A stretch of DNA of 64,000 nt from Nevskia sp. (GTDB taxonomy: Bacteria; Pseudomonadota; Gammaproteobacteria; Nevskiales; Nevskiaceae): NCBI GenBank assembly GCA_019689635.1, contig JADGHB010000007.1, forward strand, positions 1 through 64,000, written 5' to 3'. Position 1 is the first letter of the stretch, and each line of letters begins with the position of its first letter. The position numbers and the translations under genes are program-made. Shown in pieces: positions 46,546-55,592 of the stretch. Under the pieces are notes generated by a model. It was not told the origin of the DNA and did no database searches. It worked only from the letters and a program-made list of their open reading frames with translations.

Positions 46546-47001
46546 TCAGTGTTTCGCTGCGGCGGCGCTTACGGCGGTGCGCACATGCGGCCGCGGGCGC
46601 GGCCGCGGCGCCCAGTCCAGCCCGCCCAGACGCCAGACATAAACGAGGCCCACCAGCAACACGACGATGAAGATCGCCGCTTCGACGAAACCGGCCCAGC
46701 CGCTGTCGCGCAGCGCCACGGCCCAGGCGTAAAGGAACACGGATTCCAGGTCGAAGATGACGAAGAACATCGCCACCAGGTAAAACTTGGCCGAGATGCG
46801 CAAGCGTCCGCTGCCGACCGAGACCACGCCGGACTCGAAGGGCTCGTACTTGGCGCGACCGGTGTTGCGTCCGCCCAGCACCCAGGCCAGCAGCAGCATC
46901 AGCGCCACGATGCCGGCCACCGCCGCGGCATAGACCACAAGCCCCCAGGCTTGCGGCGACTGCGGCAGGTTTTCGATCAGGAAGCGCACGGCCGACCTCA
47001 C
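46546..47001 (-). CDS. nuoA: NADH-quinone oxidoreductase subunit A
   Basis: A 151-residue, three-helix membrane subunit and first gene of the operon. The family hallmark [20 protein letters not shown] and [20 protein letters not shown] with conserved acids are present. The start is GTG 47001, with another GTG at 46989 possible. A proline/arginine-rich tail ([14 protein letters not shown]) extends the C-terminus. The operon promoter should lie in the 146-bp divergent gap to the methyltransferase gene, which contains the perfect stem GCCATCG/CGATGGC (47095-47114). Confidence 0.96.
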   Translation of the reverse strand: MRSAVRFLIENLPQSPQAWGLVVYAAAVAGIVALMLLLAWVLGGRNTGRAKYEPFESGVVSVGSGRLRISAKFYLVAMFFVIFDLESVFLYAWAVALRDSGWAGFVEAAIFIVVLLVGLVYVWRLGGLDWAPRPRPRPHVRTAVSAAAAKH

Positions 47002-47147
47002 GAAAAATAGCGGTTACGGTTTGCGTCGCCGTGCGTATCGAAGCGGGGCCTGAGGCCCGCGGCGACGGCGACTGCACGCAGGCCGATATGATACGCCATC
47101 GCTTTCTCGATGGCAGCGCCGCCGCCCTCGAAACCACGGGGAGTCCA

Positions 47148-48356
47148 GTGTCCGAAATCCTGCTTCGCCTCAAGCCGCGCGAGGATCGCCGCCTGCGCGC
47201 CGGCCACCTGTGGATCTACTCCAACGAGATCGACACCGCGCGCACGCCGCTTAAATCCATCCCGCCCGGCAGCCTGTGCCGGATCGAGGACGCGCGCGGG
47301 GCGCCCCTGGGCACCGCTTACGTCAACCCGCACGCGCTGCTGTGCGCGCGCCTGCTTTCCAGCCGCTGTCCGGCGCGCATCGATGCCGACTGGTTCGCCC
47401 GCCGCCTGCACGCCGCGCTGGCCTTGCGCGAAAAAATCTACGCGCAGCCGTACTACCGACTGGTTTACGGGGAGTCCGACGGCTTGCCGGGCCTGGTGGT
47501 CGACCGCTACGGCGATGTGCTGGTGGTGCAGATCGCGACCGCCGGCATGGAAGCGCTCAAGCCCGTGCTCCTCGACGCGCTGCAGCGCGCGCTCGCGCCG
47601 CGCGGCATCCTGTTGCGCAACGACGGCGGCGCGCGCGAGGCCGAAGACCTGCCGCGCTACGTCGAGTCCCTGGGCGAAGTGCCGGACACCTTGTCGCTGG
47701 AAGAAGGCGGGATTCGCTTCGAGCTGGCGCCGCGTACCGGACAGAAGACCGGCTGGTTCTACGACCAGCGCGACAACCGCGACCGGCTCGCCCGCTACGC
47801 GCAAGGCGCGCGCGTGCTCGACGTCTTCAGCTACGCCGGCGCCTGGGCGCTGCGCGCGCACGGCTGCGGCGCGCGCGCGCTGACCTGCGTGGACAGCTCG
47901 GCGCCGGCGCTGGAAGCGGCGACCCGCAACGCCCAGCTCAACGGCGCGCGCCTGGAAACGCTGCGCGGCGAGGCGCTGGACGTGCTTCAGGCGCTGGCCG
48001 CCGAAGGGCGGCGCTTCGAGCTGGTGATCCTGGATCCGCCGGCGCTGATCAAGCGCGCGAAAGACCATGCCGCGGGACTGAGCCTCTACGCCCGCTTGAA
48101 CCGCGCAGCCCTCAAGCTGCTCGCGCCGGGCGGGTTCATCGTGTCCTGTTCCTGTTCGCAGGCGCTTGCCGCCGAGGAGCTGCAGCGCGTGCTGCTGCGC
48201 GAGTCGCGCGCGCTCGGCCGCCGGCTGTCGATCCTGGAACAAGGCGGGCAGGGACCGGACCACCCGGTGCATCCTGCGATTCCCGAGACGCGCTACCTCA
48301 AAGCCTATTTCGGCGCGCTGCGCGACGACGGATTCCGCGACGCGCGAATCGTGTAA
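47148..48356 (+). CDS. rlmI: RlmI-type 23S rRNA cytosine methyltransferase
   Basis: A 402-residue SAM-dependent methyltransferase expected to form m5C1962 in 23S rRNA. A PUA-like domain starts with [20 protein letters not shown]. The SAM-binding [18 protein letters not shown], the [10 protein letters not shown] catalytic loop and [13 protein letters not shown] are all present. I chose GTG 47148, preceded by GGGGAG, because codons upstream show no family similarity; an ATG at 47031 is an alternative. It is divergent from the nuo operon. Confidence 0.9.
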   Translation: MSEILLRLKPREDRRLRAGHLWIYSNEIDTARTPLKSIPPGSLCRIEDARGAPLGTAYVNPHALLCARLLSSRCPARIDADWFARRLHAALALREKIYAQPYYRLVYGESDGLPGLVVDRYGDVLVVQIATAGMEALKPVLLDALQRALAPRGILLRNDGGAREAEDLPRYVESLGEVPDTLSLEEGGIRFELAPRTGQKTGWFYDQRDNRDRLARYAQGARVLDVFSYAGAWALRAHGCGARALTCVDSSAPALEAATRNAQLNGARLETLRGEALDVLQALAAEGRRFELVILDPPALIKRAKDHAAGLSLYARLNRAALKLLAPGGFIVSCSCSQALAAEELQRVLLRESRALGRRLSILEQGGQGPDHPVHPAIPETRYLKAYFGALRDDGFRDARIV

Positions 48357-48384
48357 TCTCCCGCAGCCACGATCGCCATCCGCC

Positions 48385-49227
48385 ATGCTCGTCCATCCCG
48401 ACATCGATCCCGTCGCCTTCCGTCTCGGCCCGCTCAAGGTGCATTGGTACGGGTTGATGTACCTGCTCGGGTTCTGGGGCTGCTGGTGGCTGGGCACGGT
48501 GCGCGCGCGCTTCCCGCACGTGCACTGGCCGCGCGAGCGCGTCGGCGACGTGCTGTTCTATGTGGTGCTGGGCGTGATCCTCGGCGGGCGCATCGGCTAC
48601 ATCCTGTTCTACGCCTATGACCCGCAGGGTCACTGGCTGGAGTGGCAGGATCCGCTCACCGTGTTCCGCATCTGGGACGGCGGCATGTCTTTCCACGGCG
48701 GCCTGCTCGGCGTGATCGTGGCGATGATGCTCTTCGCCCGCCACCAGAAGCTCACTTTCTGGAACGTGGCGGACTTCTGCGCCACGCTCGTTCCCTTCGG
48801 CCTGTTCACCGGCCGCATCGGCAATTTCATCAACGGCGAGCTGTGGGGCAAGCCCACGAGTCTGCCCTGGGGCATGGTGTTCCAGAGCGCGCCGGATCGA
48901 CTGCCGCGCCACCCCAGCCAGCTCTACGAGGCCGCGCTGGAGGGCCTGGTGCTGCTCGCGATCCTGTGGGGGTTCGGCCGCAGGCCGCGGCCGCCGGCGG
49001 CGTCGAGCGGCCTGTTCCTGCTGGGCTACGGCGTGTTCCGTTTCCTGATCGAGTTCGTGCGCGTGCCCGACGCGCAGCTCGGCTATCTGCACTTCGGCTG
49101 GATGACCCGCGGCCAGGAGTTGTGCCTGCCGATGATCGCTTTCGGCCTGCTGTTTTTGTGGATGGCGTATTCCGGAAAGACGCCGGGAAAGACGGCGGAG
49201 ACGCGCGACGATGCGCCAGTATCTTGA
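48385..49227 (+). CDS. lgt: Prolipoprotein diacylglyceryl transferase
   Basis: A 280-residue inner-membrane enzyme that attaches diacylglycerol from phosphatidylglycerol to the lipobox cysteine of prolipoproteins. Signature segments are [38 protein letters not shown] and [17 protein letters not shown]. Seven hydrophobic helices are visible. It overlaps thyA by 17 bases. Its clients in this window include the putative lipoproteins at 31202, 49972 and 56835. Confidence 0.98.
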   Translation: MLVHPDIDPVAFRLGPLKVHWYGLMYLLGFWGCWWLGTVRARFPHVHWPRERVGDVLFYVVLGVILGGRIGYILFYAYDPQGHWLEWQDPLTVFRIWDGGMSFHGGLLGVIVAMMLFARHQKLTFWNVADFCATLVPFGLFTGRIGNFINGELWGKPTSLPWGMVFQSAPDRLPRHPSQLYEAALEGLVLLAILWGFGRRPRPPAASSGLFLLGYGVFRFLIEFVRVPDAQLGYLHFGWMTRGQELCLPMIAFGLLFLWMAYSGKTPGKTAETRDDAPVS

Positions 49228-50005
49228 ACTGATGCGCACGGTGCTGGAGCGCGGCGTGGAAAAAAGCGACCGCACCGGGGTGGGCACGCGCTCGATCTTC
49301 GGCCATCAGATGCGGTTCGATCTCCAGCAGGGATTCCCGCTGCTGACCACCAAGAAGCTGCATCTCAAATCCATCGTGGTGGAATTGCTGTGGTTCCTGC
49401 GCGGGGACACCAATGTGCGGTTTCTGCACGAGCACGGCGTGACCATCTGGGACGAATGGGCCGACGAACACGGCGAGCTCGGCCCGGTGTACGGCCGCCA
49501 GTGGCGCTCCTGGCCGACTCCCGACGGCCGCCACATCGACCAGATCCAGAGCCTGCTCGAACAGCTCAGGAAGAATCCCGACTCGCGGCGCATGATCGTC
49601 TCGGCCTGGAACGTCGGCGAGCTGGACCGGATGAAGCTCGCGCCCTGCCATTGCCTGTTCCAGTTTTACGTCGCGCAGGGCCGGCTTTCCTGCCAGCTCT
49701 ACCAGCGTTCCTGCGACATCTTCCTCGGCGTGCCGTTCAACATCGCCTCGTACGCGCTGCTCACGCTGATGGTGGCGCAGGTGACGGGTTACGCGCCGGG
49801 CGAGTTCATCTGGACCGGCGGCGACTGCCATCTCTATCTCAACCACCTCGAACAGGCGCGCGAGCAGCTCAAGCGCGAGCCGCGCCGGCTGCCGCGCATG
49901 CGGCTCAATCCCGAGGTCAAGGATTTGTTCGCGTTCCGCTACGAAGACTTCACGCTGCTGGACTACGATCCGTGGCCGCACATTCCCGCCCCGGTCGCCG
50001 TCTAG
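49211..50005 (+). CDS. thyA: Thymidylate synthase
   Basis: A 264-residue enzyme that methylates dUMP to dTMP using 5,10-methylene-THF. The catalytic C146 is in [35 protein letters not shown] and the [19 protein letters not shown] segment are typical. Length equals the E. coli enzyme. It starts inside the end of lgt, and the following hydrolase gene starts inside its own end. The folA gene, which regenerates THF from the dihydrofolate made here, is two genes downstream. Confidence 0.98.
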   Translation: MRQYLELMRTVLERGVEKSDRTGVGTRSIFGHQMRFDLQQGFPLLTTKKLHLKSIVVELLWFLRGDTNVRFLHEHGVTIWDEWADEHGELGPVYGRQWRSWPTPDGRHIDQIQSLLEQLRKNPDSRRMIVSAWNVGELDRMKLAPCHCLFQFYVAQGRLSCQLYQRSCDIFLGVPFNIASYALLTLMVAQVTGYAPGEFIWTGGDCHLYLNHLEQAREQLKREPRRLPRMRLNPEVKDLFAFRYEDFTLLDYDPWPHIPAPVAV

Positions 50006-50820
50006 CGGTCGTCCTCGCCTTGCTGATCGCGGGTTGCGCCGCTGGCGCCGGCAGCCGCATCGCCGCCGAGTTTCCGCACCCGCCCCAACCGCGCGCCATC
50101 GATTACGCCGTGGGCGGGCATCACGTCCACTCCGTCGAAATGTCCGGCGGGCGCGAGGCACGCATCGTCTTCATTCACGGCGCCCCGGGCGACTGGACCG
50201 ACTGGGCGGCTTTCCTGCGCGATCCCCGGCTGCGCGCGCACGCCGAGTTGATCGCGCCCGACCGGCCGGGCTATGGCGCGTCCGACCCCGGTCTGGCGGT
50301 GACCGGGCTTGCCGCGCAGGCGCGGGCGCTCGCGCCGCTGCTGCGCGGTGTGCCGACGCTGCTGGTCGGCCATTCCTACGGCGGTGCGGTGGCGGCCGAG
50401 CTGGCGGTGGAAGACTCCGCCCAAGTGCGCGGTCTGGTGCTGATCGCGCCCTCGATCGACCCCAAGCTCGAAGCGCCGCGCTGGTACGACCGGCTGATGG
50501 CCGGCTGGCCGCTGCACGCGCTGCTCGATCGGCAGGTCCGGGTTGCCAACCGCGAGACGCTGGCCCTGCAGCCGCAATTGGCCTCGCTGTGGGCGCGGCT
50601 GCGCGCGGCGGCTTTTCCGGTGACGCTGATCCAGGGCGAGGACGACGTCTCGGTGGACCCGCAAACCGCGGACGATCTGCAAGCCTGGCTGCCGGCCTCG
50701 CGCCTGCGCGTGATCCGCGTGCCGGGCGCCGATCACGAGCTGCCGTGGCGCGAGCCGCGGCTCGTGACCGACGCCATCCTCGCGCTGCTGGCGCGCACCG
50801 CGCGCGGTGCCGTGTCATGA
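49972..50820 (+). CDS. Alpha/beta hydrolase, predicted lipoprotein
   Basis: A hydrolase of about 282 residues. [16 protein letters not shown] is a lipoprotein signal (lipobox IAGC). The alpha/beta fold follows: [14 protein letters not shown] oxyanion loop, [13 protein letters not shown], nucleophile serine in [16 protein letters not shown], and acid/His in GEDDVSVDP and PGADHELP. No ATG fits; GTG 49972, inside the thyA end, is the best start for the signal peptide. It overlaps folA by four bases. The substrate is unknown. Confidence 0.82.
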   Translation: MAAHSRPGRRLAVVLALLIAGCAAGAGSRIAAEFPHPPQPRAIDYAVGGHHVHSVEMSGGREARIVFIHGAPGDWTDWAAFLRDPRLRAHAELIAPDRPGYGASDPGLAVTGLAAQARALAPLLRGVPTLLVGHSYGGAVAAELAVEDSAQVRGLVLIAPSIDPKLEAPRWYDRLMAGWPLHALLDRQVRVANRETLALQPQLASLWARLRAAAFPVTLIQGEDDVSVDPQTADDLQAWLPASRLRVIRVPGADHELPWREPRLVTDAILALLARTARGAVS

Positions 50821-51308
50821 GCGCCGCGACCGAGCTGATCCTGGTGGCCGCCGTCGCCGACAACGGCGTGATCGGCCGCGGTGGCGCCATGCCCTGGAGG
50901 CTGCCGGAGGATCTCAAGCGTTTCCGCCGGCTCACCTGGGGCAAGACCCTGCTGATGGGACGGCGCACCTTCGCGTCGCTCGGCCGGCCGCTGCCCGGGC
51001 GCGAGAACTGGGTGCTCACTCGCGATCGGACTTTCGCGCCGCCCGGCGTGCGGGTGTTCCACAGCATCGAGGCCGCACTGGCCGCCGCCCCGGCCGAACT
51101 GTACGTGATCGGCGGCGCCGAGCTTTATCGCCAGACCCTGCCGTCGGCGCGGCGCATCGAGCTGACCGAAGTGCATGGCACGCCCGAGGGCGATACGCAT
51201 TTTCCGGCGTTCGATCGCAGGCGCTGGCGCGAAACGGCGCGCGAAGATCATCCCGCCGACGCGCGACACAGCGATCCCTACAGCTTCGTCAGCCTGGTCC
51301 GCGCTTGA
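50817..51308 (+). CDS. folA: Dihydrofolate reductase
   Basis: A 163-residue NADPH-dependent enzyme that regenerates tetrahydrofolate. LVAAVADNGVIGRGGAMPWR, the acidic residue in LPEDLKRFRRLT, LLMGRRTFASLGRPLPGREN and LYVIGGAELYRQ are all in place. ATG 50817 overlaps the hydrolase stop (ATGA). Functionally it pairs with thyA two genes upstream. Confidence 0.97.
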   Translation: MSAATELILVAAVADNGVIGRGGAMPWRLPEDLKRFRRLTWGKTLLMGRRTFASLGRPLPGRENWVLTRDRTFAPPGVRVFHSIEAALAAAPAELYVIGGAELYRQTLPSARRIELTEVHGTPEGDTHFPAFDRRRWRETAREDHPADARHSDPYSFVSLVRA

Positions 51309-51351
51309 GCGGGATCATTGAACGGCGGACGCGCGCCGCCGATCATGGGCC

Positions 51352-52647
51352 ATGCGTTCTTCATTCCCGGCTCGCCGCACCGCTGTCGTCCTGGCGCTCG
51401 CGCTGTGGCTGGCGGTTTCGCCGGTCCAGCCGGTCCTGGCCGATGCGACGGCGCCTTGGCCTGCGATCCGCGCGATCGAGTTCTCCGGCAACCGGACGAC
51501 CCGCCCGGTCACCATGCTGCGCGAGCTGGTGGTGCACGTGGGCGATGCGGCCGATCCGGTCAAGATCGAGCAGAGCCGTCAGGCGGTGCTGGACTTGGGC
51601 CTGTTCCGCTCGGTCGAGGTCAGCCAGCGACCGTACGAGGACGGCGTGGCGCTGAACTTCACCGTGCGCGAGAAGTGGTACGTGTTGCCGCTGCCGCGAG
51701 TGGACGCCAATGCCGAGGGCGAATACGCCTACGGCGGCCAGTTGCGCTGGAACAATCTGTTCGGGCTCAACCAGACCCTGCAGCTCCAGGTGCTGGAGCG
51801 CAAGCTCAAGGAGCCGGGGCGCAGCGGCCAGTTCAGTTACAGCGGCAGTTATTCGATTCCTTTCATCGGCGACGGCCGCAGCGGCCTGTTTTTCTCCGGC
51901 GGCCACGCCGTCCAGGACTCGATCGACGGCGCGGGCCAGCATTACGACGAGACTTTCGATTCGGCGCAGGGCCTGTGGACTTATAGTCTGTCGTCGGCTT
52001 CACTGAGCCACGGCTGGAGCATCGGCACCGGCCTGCTGTGGCAGCGCGAGAACACCGCCGGCGAGTTCGCGCCGGCCCCCCAGGGCCATGCCACGGCGCT
52101 GGTCGCCTACGAGAGTGACAACGATTTGCGCTACCAGGTCTACAGCGAGGAAGGCACGCTGTTCGGCGCGCGCCAGGAGTACGCCATCGACGGGCTGGCT
52201 TCGGATTACGGTTACTCGCGCTACACCGCCGACTATTTCCACGCCTGGCATCTGGGCAGCACACCGCACCAGAGTCTGCAGTTTCTGGCCGACGCCGGCG
52301 CCTACCTGGGGGGGGCGGCCAGCCGGCCGCACAACGCCTTCGGTCTGGGCGGTTCCAGTCGCCTGCGCGGTTACGACAAGGATTTCGTCCAGGGCGACGC
52401 GGTGTGGTCCGTGTCCGGCGAGTACCTGCGGCCGCTGCACTGGAACTGGCTGCGCCTGCTGGTCGTCGGCGAAGCCGGCAGCGCCTATCCGCGTTTCGGT
52501 CAGACCGGCAGCCGTCCGGTCTATGCCTCGATCGGGCTCGGATTGCGCCTGCGCATCGTCTGGCTGGTCAACGTCGAGGTCGAAGCCGGCGTGGCGGCGC
52601 CGCTGGTGGACGGCCATCGCCTGCGACTGTTCGCGGGCAGCGTCTGA
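51352..52647 (+). CDS. Small Omp85-family outer-membrane protein with one POTRA domain
   Basis: A 431-residue protein: a signal peptide (to about 30, PVQPVLADA), a single POTRA-like domain (IRAIEFSGNRTTRPVTML to FTVREK, about 38-105), and a roughly 12- to 16-strand barrel. FGLGGSSRLRGYDKDFVQGD carries the Omp85 RGY motif. It is smaller than BamA or TamA and lacks the multi-POTRA arm. It has no adjacent TpsA substrate, so it is not an obvious TpsB. A role in lipid or protein insertion at the outer membrane is possible. Confidence 0.85.
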   Translation: MRSSFPARRTAVVLALALWLAVSPVQPVLADATAPWPAIRAIEFSGNRTTRPVTMLRELVVHVGDAADPVKIEQSRQAVLDLGLFRSVEVSQRPYEDGVALNFTVREKWYVLPLPRVDANAEGEYAYGGQLRWNNLFGLNQTLQLQVLERKLKEPGRSGQFSYSGSYSIPFIGDGRSGLFFSGGHAVQDSIDGAGQHYDETFDSAQGLWTYSLSSASLSHGWSIGTGLLWQRENTAGEFAPAPQGHATALVAYESDNDLRYQVYSEEGTLFGARQEYAIDGLASDYGYSRYTADYFHAWHLGSTPHQSLQFLADAGAYLGGAASRPHNAFGLGGSSRLRGYDKDFVQGDAVWSVSGEYLRPLHWNWLRLLVVGEAGSAYPRFGQTGSRPVYASIGLGLRLRIVWLVNVEVEAGVAAPLVDGHRLRLFAGSV

Positions 52648-52721
52648 GGGCAGTGGCCCGAACGCCATGGGGCGCAGGCATTTGGTATAAGAACGCAAGG
52701 CTTACATCAAGAGGAAAGGAC

Positions 52722-52982
52722 GTGGCGGATCTCAAAACGCAGTTCGAGCAGGCGCAGAAGGACGTCAAGACGCTGAAGGCGCGTCCCAGCAACGAGGATT
52801 TGCTGACGCTGTATGCCCTGTACAAGCAAGGCAGCGTGGGCGACGTGTCCGGCAGCCGTCCCGGCATGCTCGACCCGGTCGGCCGCGCCAAGTACGACGC
52901 CTGGGCCAGGCTCAAAGGCAAGTCGAAAGACGAAGCGATGAAGCGTTACGTGGCCAAGGTCAAGGAATTGCTCGCTCGCTAG
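52722..52982 (+). CDS. Acyl-CoA-binding protein
   Basis: An 86-residue four-helix ACBP, the same size as eukaryotic ACBP. Key features are DLLTLYALYKQGSVGDVSGS, RPGMLDPVGRAKYDAWARLK and GKSKDEAMKRYVAKVKEL, including the acyl-CoA-contacting Tyr and Lys residues. It would carry long-chain acyl-CoA in the cytoplasm. The start is GTG 52722 behind AGAGGAAAGGAC. TATAAG (52686-52691) upstream is a possible -10 element. It is convergent with mgtE. Confidence 0.95.
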   Translation: MADLKTQFEQAQKDVKTLKARPSNEDLLTLYALYKQGSVGDVSGSRPGMLDPVGRAKYDAWARLKGKSKDEAMKRYVAKVKELLAR

Positions 52983-52992
52983 CCTTTGCGTT

Positions 52993-54219
52993 CTACAAGA
53001 GCAGGGCCGTCGCCAGACCGAGATAGAGGCTGATGCCGATGATGTCGGTGGTGACGGTGAGGAAGATGCTCGAGGCGGTCGCCGGATCGGCGCCGCAGCG
53101 CCGCAGGATGGAGGGCACCGCCACGCCAGCGAAGCCGCCGGTGAGGCAGGCGCCGGTCATCGCCAGCCACACCACCAGCGCGAGTTTGAGCGGATTGGCG
53201 TTGTGCTGGCTGACGCCGTAGAAATACATCACCGTTCCCGAGACGAGTCCGATCAGCGCGCCGTTGAGCGCGCCGAGCAGGATCTCCTTGCGCAGCAATC
53301 GTGCGCCGACGCCGCGCTGGTACTCGTTGAGCGCGATGCCGCGCAGCGTGACCGCCAGGGTCTGGCAGCCGGTGTTGCCGGCCACGCTGGACAAGATGGG
53401 CAGGAAGGCGGTGAGCACCACGAGCTGTTCCAGGGTGCCGTTGAACAGGCTGACGATGAAGCCGACCACCACGCCGGTCAAGAGATTGACCTCCAGCCAG
53501 GGATGGCGCAGCTTGAGGCTGCGCGGCCAGGGCGTGAGCAGGCGCTCCTCGTTGCCGACGCCGACCATGCGGCCGCTCTGGGCGCTGATCTCGAAGGCGC
53601 GCGCCTCGAACAGGGCGGCACCAGCGACCGTGCCGAGCAGCTTGCCCGCTTCGTCGCACACCGGGTAGAGCGGATAATGACGGCGTGCGGTTTCGCGCAT
53701 CGCTTGCTCGACCGTGGCCTGCGGCTTCAAGGCGAACGGCTGGGCGAGCATCACCTCCTCGACTCGAGTTTCCGGCGAGGCCAGAAGCAAATCGCGCATG
53801 GTGACGACGCCCTGCAGGCGGCCCGCCTCGTCCACCACGTAGGCATAGATCACCAGTTGACTGGCCGACAGCTCGCGGATCCGCGCGACCAGTTCGGCCA
53901 CGCGCGCGCCGAGCGGGAACACCGCATTGGCCGGCGTCATCAATCGGCCGACGCTGTCTTCCGGGTAACGTTCCGCTTCCACCGGCTGGCGGAGGCGCTC
54001 GTCGAGGGCGCTGAGCGCGGTGCGGCGGGTCTCGTCGTAGCGTTCCAGGAGCGCGCGGCGGCTATGCCCGTCGAGCTCGGCTAGCGCCGCGGCGATCACC
54101 GCGTCGGAATGGTTTTGCAGAAGCGCGAAAGCGTCGGATGGCGCGCGCTTGCGCAGCGCGGTGACGAGCCGGCGCACCTCGCTCGCATCGGCTGCGGCGG
54201 TGAGGTTTGGACTGGACAT
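52993..54219 (-). CDS. mgtE: MgtE-type magnesium transporter
   Basis: A 408-residue Mg2+ channel/transporter. A shortened N-terminal MgtE_N domain (to about 90, with PEDSVGRLMTPANAVFPL) is followed by two CBS domains (VYAYVV-type strands, then LYPVCDEAGKLLGTVAG). The five-helix pore domain starts near PWLEVNLLTGVVVGFIVSLF. LPILSSVAGNTGCQTLAVTL and FLTVTTDIIGISLYLGLATA are the conserved pore segments. It is about 40 residues shorter than typical MgtE, the loss being at the N-terminus. Confidence 0.94.
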   Translation of the reverse strand: MSSPNLTAAADASEVRRLVTALRKRAPSDAFALLQNHSDAVIAAALAELDGHSRRALLERYDETRRTALSALDERLRQPVEAERYPEDSVGRLMTPANAVFPLGARVAELVARIRELSASQLVIYAYVVDEAGRLQGVVTMRDLLLASPETRVEEVMLAQPFALKPQATVEQAMRETARRHYPLYPVCDEAGKLLGTVAGAALFEARAFEISAQSGRMVGVGNEERLLTPWPRSLKLRHPWLEVNLLTGVVVGFIVSLFNGTLEQLVVLTAFLPILSSVAGNTGCQTLAVTLRGIALNEYQRGVGARLLRKEILLGALNGALIGLVSGTVMYFYGVSQHNANPLKLALVVWLAMTGACLTGGFAGVAVPSILRRCGADPATASSIFLTVTTDIIGISLYLGLATALLL

Positions 54220-54419
54220 GGCAATCCCCGGAGGACTCTCTGAGCGGTGGCGCCCCGATCTTAGCCCGAAACCTCAATCCCGCGACCGGGCATGGCGCTC
54301 ATTCCAGAAAGCGATCCGCGTGGCGCAAAGCGTCGCAGGCAAGCCGGACGCGTTCCGGCACGGCAGGCCGATACGGCGTCCTCCTGCCTCCGAAGTCGTC
54401 GCGACGACGTAGAGAGGAC

Positions 54420-55592
54420 ATGCTTTCCCTCCTGGCCCTGAGCGCGGTGCTCGCGACGAATGCGCCGGCCTATTTCGTGCCGGCCGATGACGACCAGGTG
54501 CTGCAGCGGGTTCCCACGATCGCCGATCCGCGCGTTCGTCACATGGAGTCCTTGCGTGCGCTCCACGAGCGTCGGCCGCAAGATCTTGAGGCCGCGCTCG
54601 CCCTGGCACGGGCCTATCTCGACTATGGTCGCGGCACGGGCGACGCCCGTTATCTCGGCCGCGCCGAGGCCGTGATCGAGCCCTGGCTGCGACTCGCCAC
54701 ACCGCCCTTGGACGTATCGCTGGTGCACGCGACCATCCTTCAGAGCCGGCACGACTTCGATGCCGCGCGCGCGCAGCTCGAAGCCCTCTTGCAGCGCGAC
54801 CCCGGCAACGATCAGGCCTGGCTCACGCTGGCCTCGGTGCAGTTGGTGCAAGGCGAGCCCGAGGCCGCCCGGCGCTCCTGCGCCCGCCTGATCGGCGGTC
54901 CGGATGCGCTGGCGGCGCTGGCCTGTCTGGCGGCGGTCAACATGGTCAACGGACGCGCGGCCGATGCCTACGAGAGTCTTGCGCGGATCGTCGGCCGCGC
55001 GCCGCCAGCCGCACCGCAGGTACGGGCCTGGACCGAGGGCCTGCTCGCCGACGCGGCGAGATCCTTGGGGCACGATGCGCTCGCCGAACGGCATTTCCAG
55101 GCGGGCCTGCAGGCCGCGCCGGGCGACAATTTCCTGCTCGCCGACTATGCCGATCTCCTGCTCGACCTCGGGCGGAATGGCGAGGCGCTGGCCCTGGTCA
55201 AGGATTATTCGGCTTCCGATACCTCGTTCCTGCGTCAAGTGCTGGCCGAGCAGCGACTGGGCCTGCCGCAGGCACAGGCCGATGCCGCGCAGATGGCCGC
55301 CCGTTTCGCGGACGAGGCCCGGCGCGGCAGCCGCCTGTATCTGCGCGAACAGGCCCGCTTCGTACTGGAGGTGGAGCGCGATCCCGCACGCGCGTTGGCG
55401 CTGGCGCAGGACAACTGGCGCAGTCAGCGCGCGCCCGAAGACGCGCGCCTGCTGCTGGCCGCGGCGCTGGCCGCCGATCAGCCGGCGGTCGCAGCGCCGG
55501 CCGTTGCGCTGGTGGAGCGCACGCATCTGGAAGACCCGCGCGTGCGCGAGCTGTTGCGCCGACTGCGGCGTGCGCAGGACGGCGCGCCGTGA
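54420..55592 (+). CDS. TPR-repeat protein of the HupE/DUF4331 locus
   Basis: A 390-residue helical-repeat protein with a short N-terminal signal-like segment (MLSLLALSAVLATNAPAYF) and several TPR-like helices. Examples are ATILQSRHDFDAARAQLEAL, LTLASVQLVQGEPEAARRSC and LLADYADLLLDLGRNGEALA. AGAGAGGAC precedes ATG 54420. Such proteins are protein-binding scaffolds; the partner is unknown. The downstream permease start overlaps its stop (GTGA), so the two are translated together and probably work together. Confidence 0.82.
   Translation: MLSLLALSAVLATNAPAYFVPADDDQVLQRVPTIADPRVRHMESLRALHERRPQDLEAALALARAYLDYGRGTGDARYLGRAEAVIEPWLRLATPPLDVSLVHATILQSRHDFDAARAQLEALLQRDPGNDQAWLTLASVQLVQGEPEAARRSCARLIGGPDALAALACLAAVNMVNGRAADAYESLARIVGRAPPAAPQVRAWTEGLLADAARSLGHDALAERHFQAGLQAAPGDNFLLADYADLLLDLGRNGEALALVKDYSASDTSFLRQVLAEQRLGLPQAQADAAQMAARFADEARRGSRLYLREQARFVLEVERDPARALALAQDNWRSQRAPEDARLLLAAALAADQPAVAAPAVALVERTHLEDPRVRELLRRLRRAQDGAP

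Noticed and set aside
47041-47114. GGGCC/GGCCC and GCCATCG/CGATGGC stems as a riboswitch before rlmI or nuoA
   Set aside because: Simple isolated stems without any conserved aptamer core that I can match.
54220-54419. Possible Mg2+ riboswitch upstream of mgtE
   Set aside because: No M-box or mgtA-leader elements are visible; the gap shows only an ordinary purine-rich site near the start codon.
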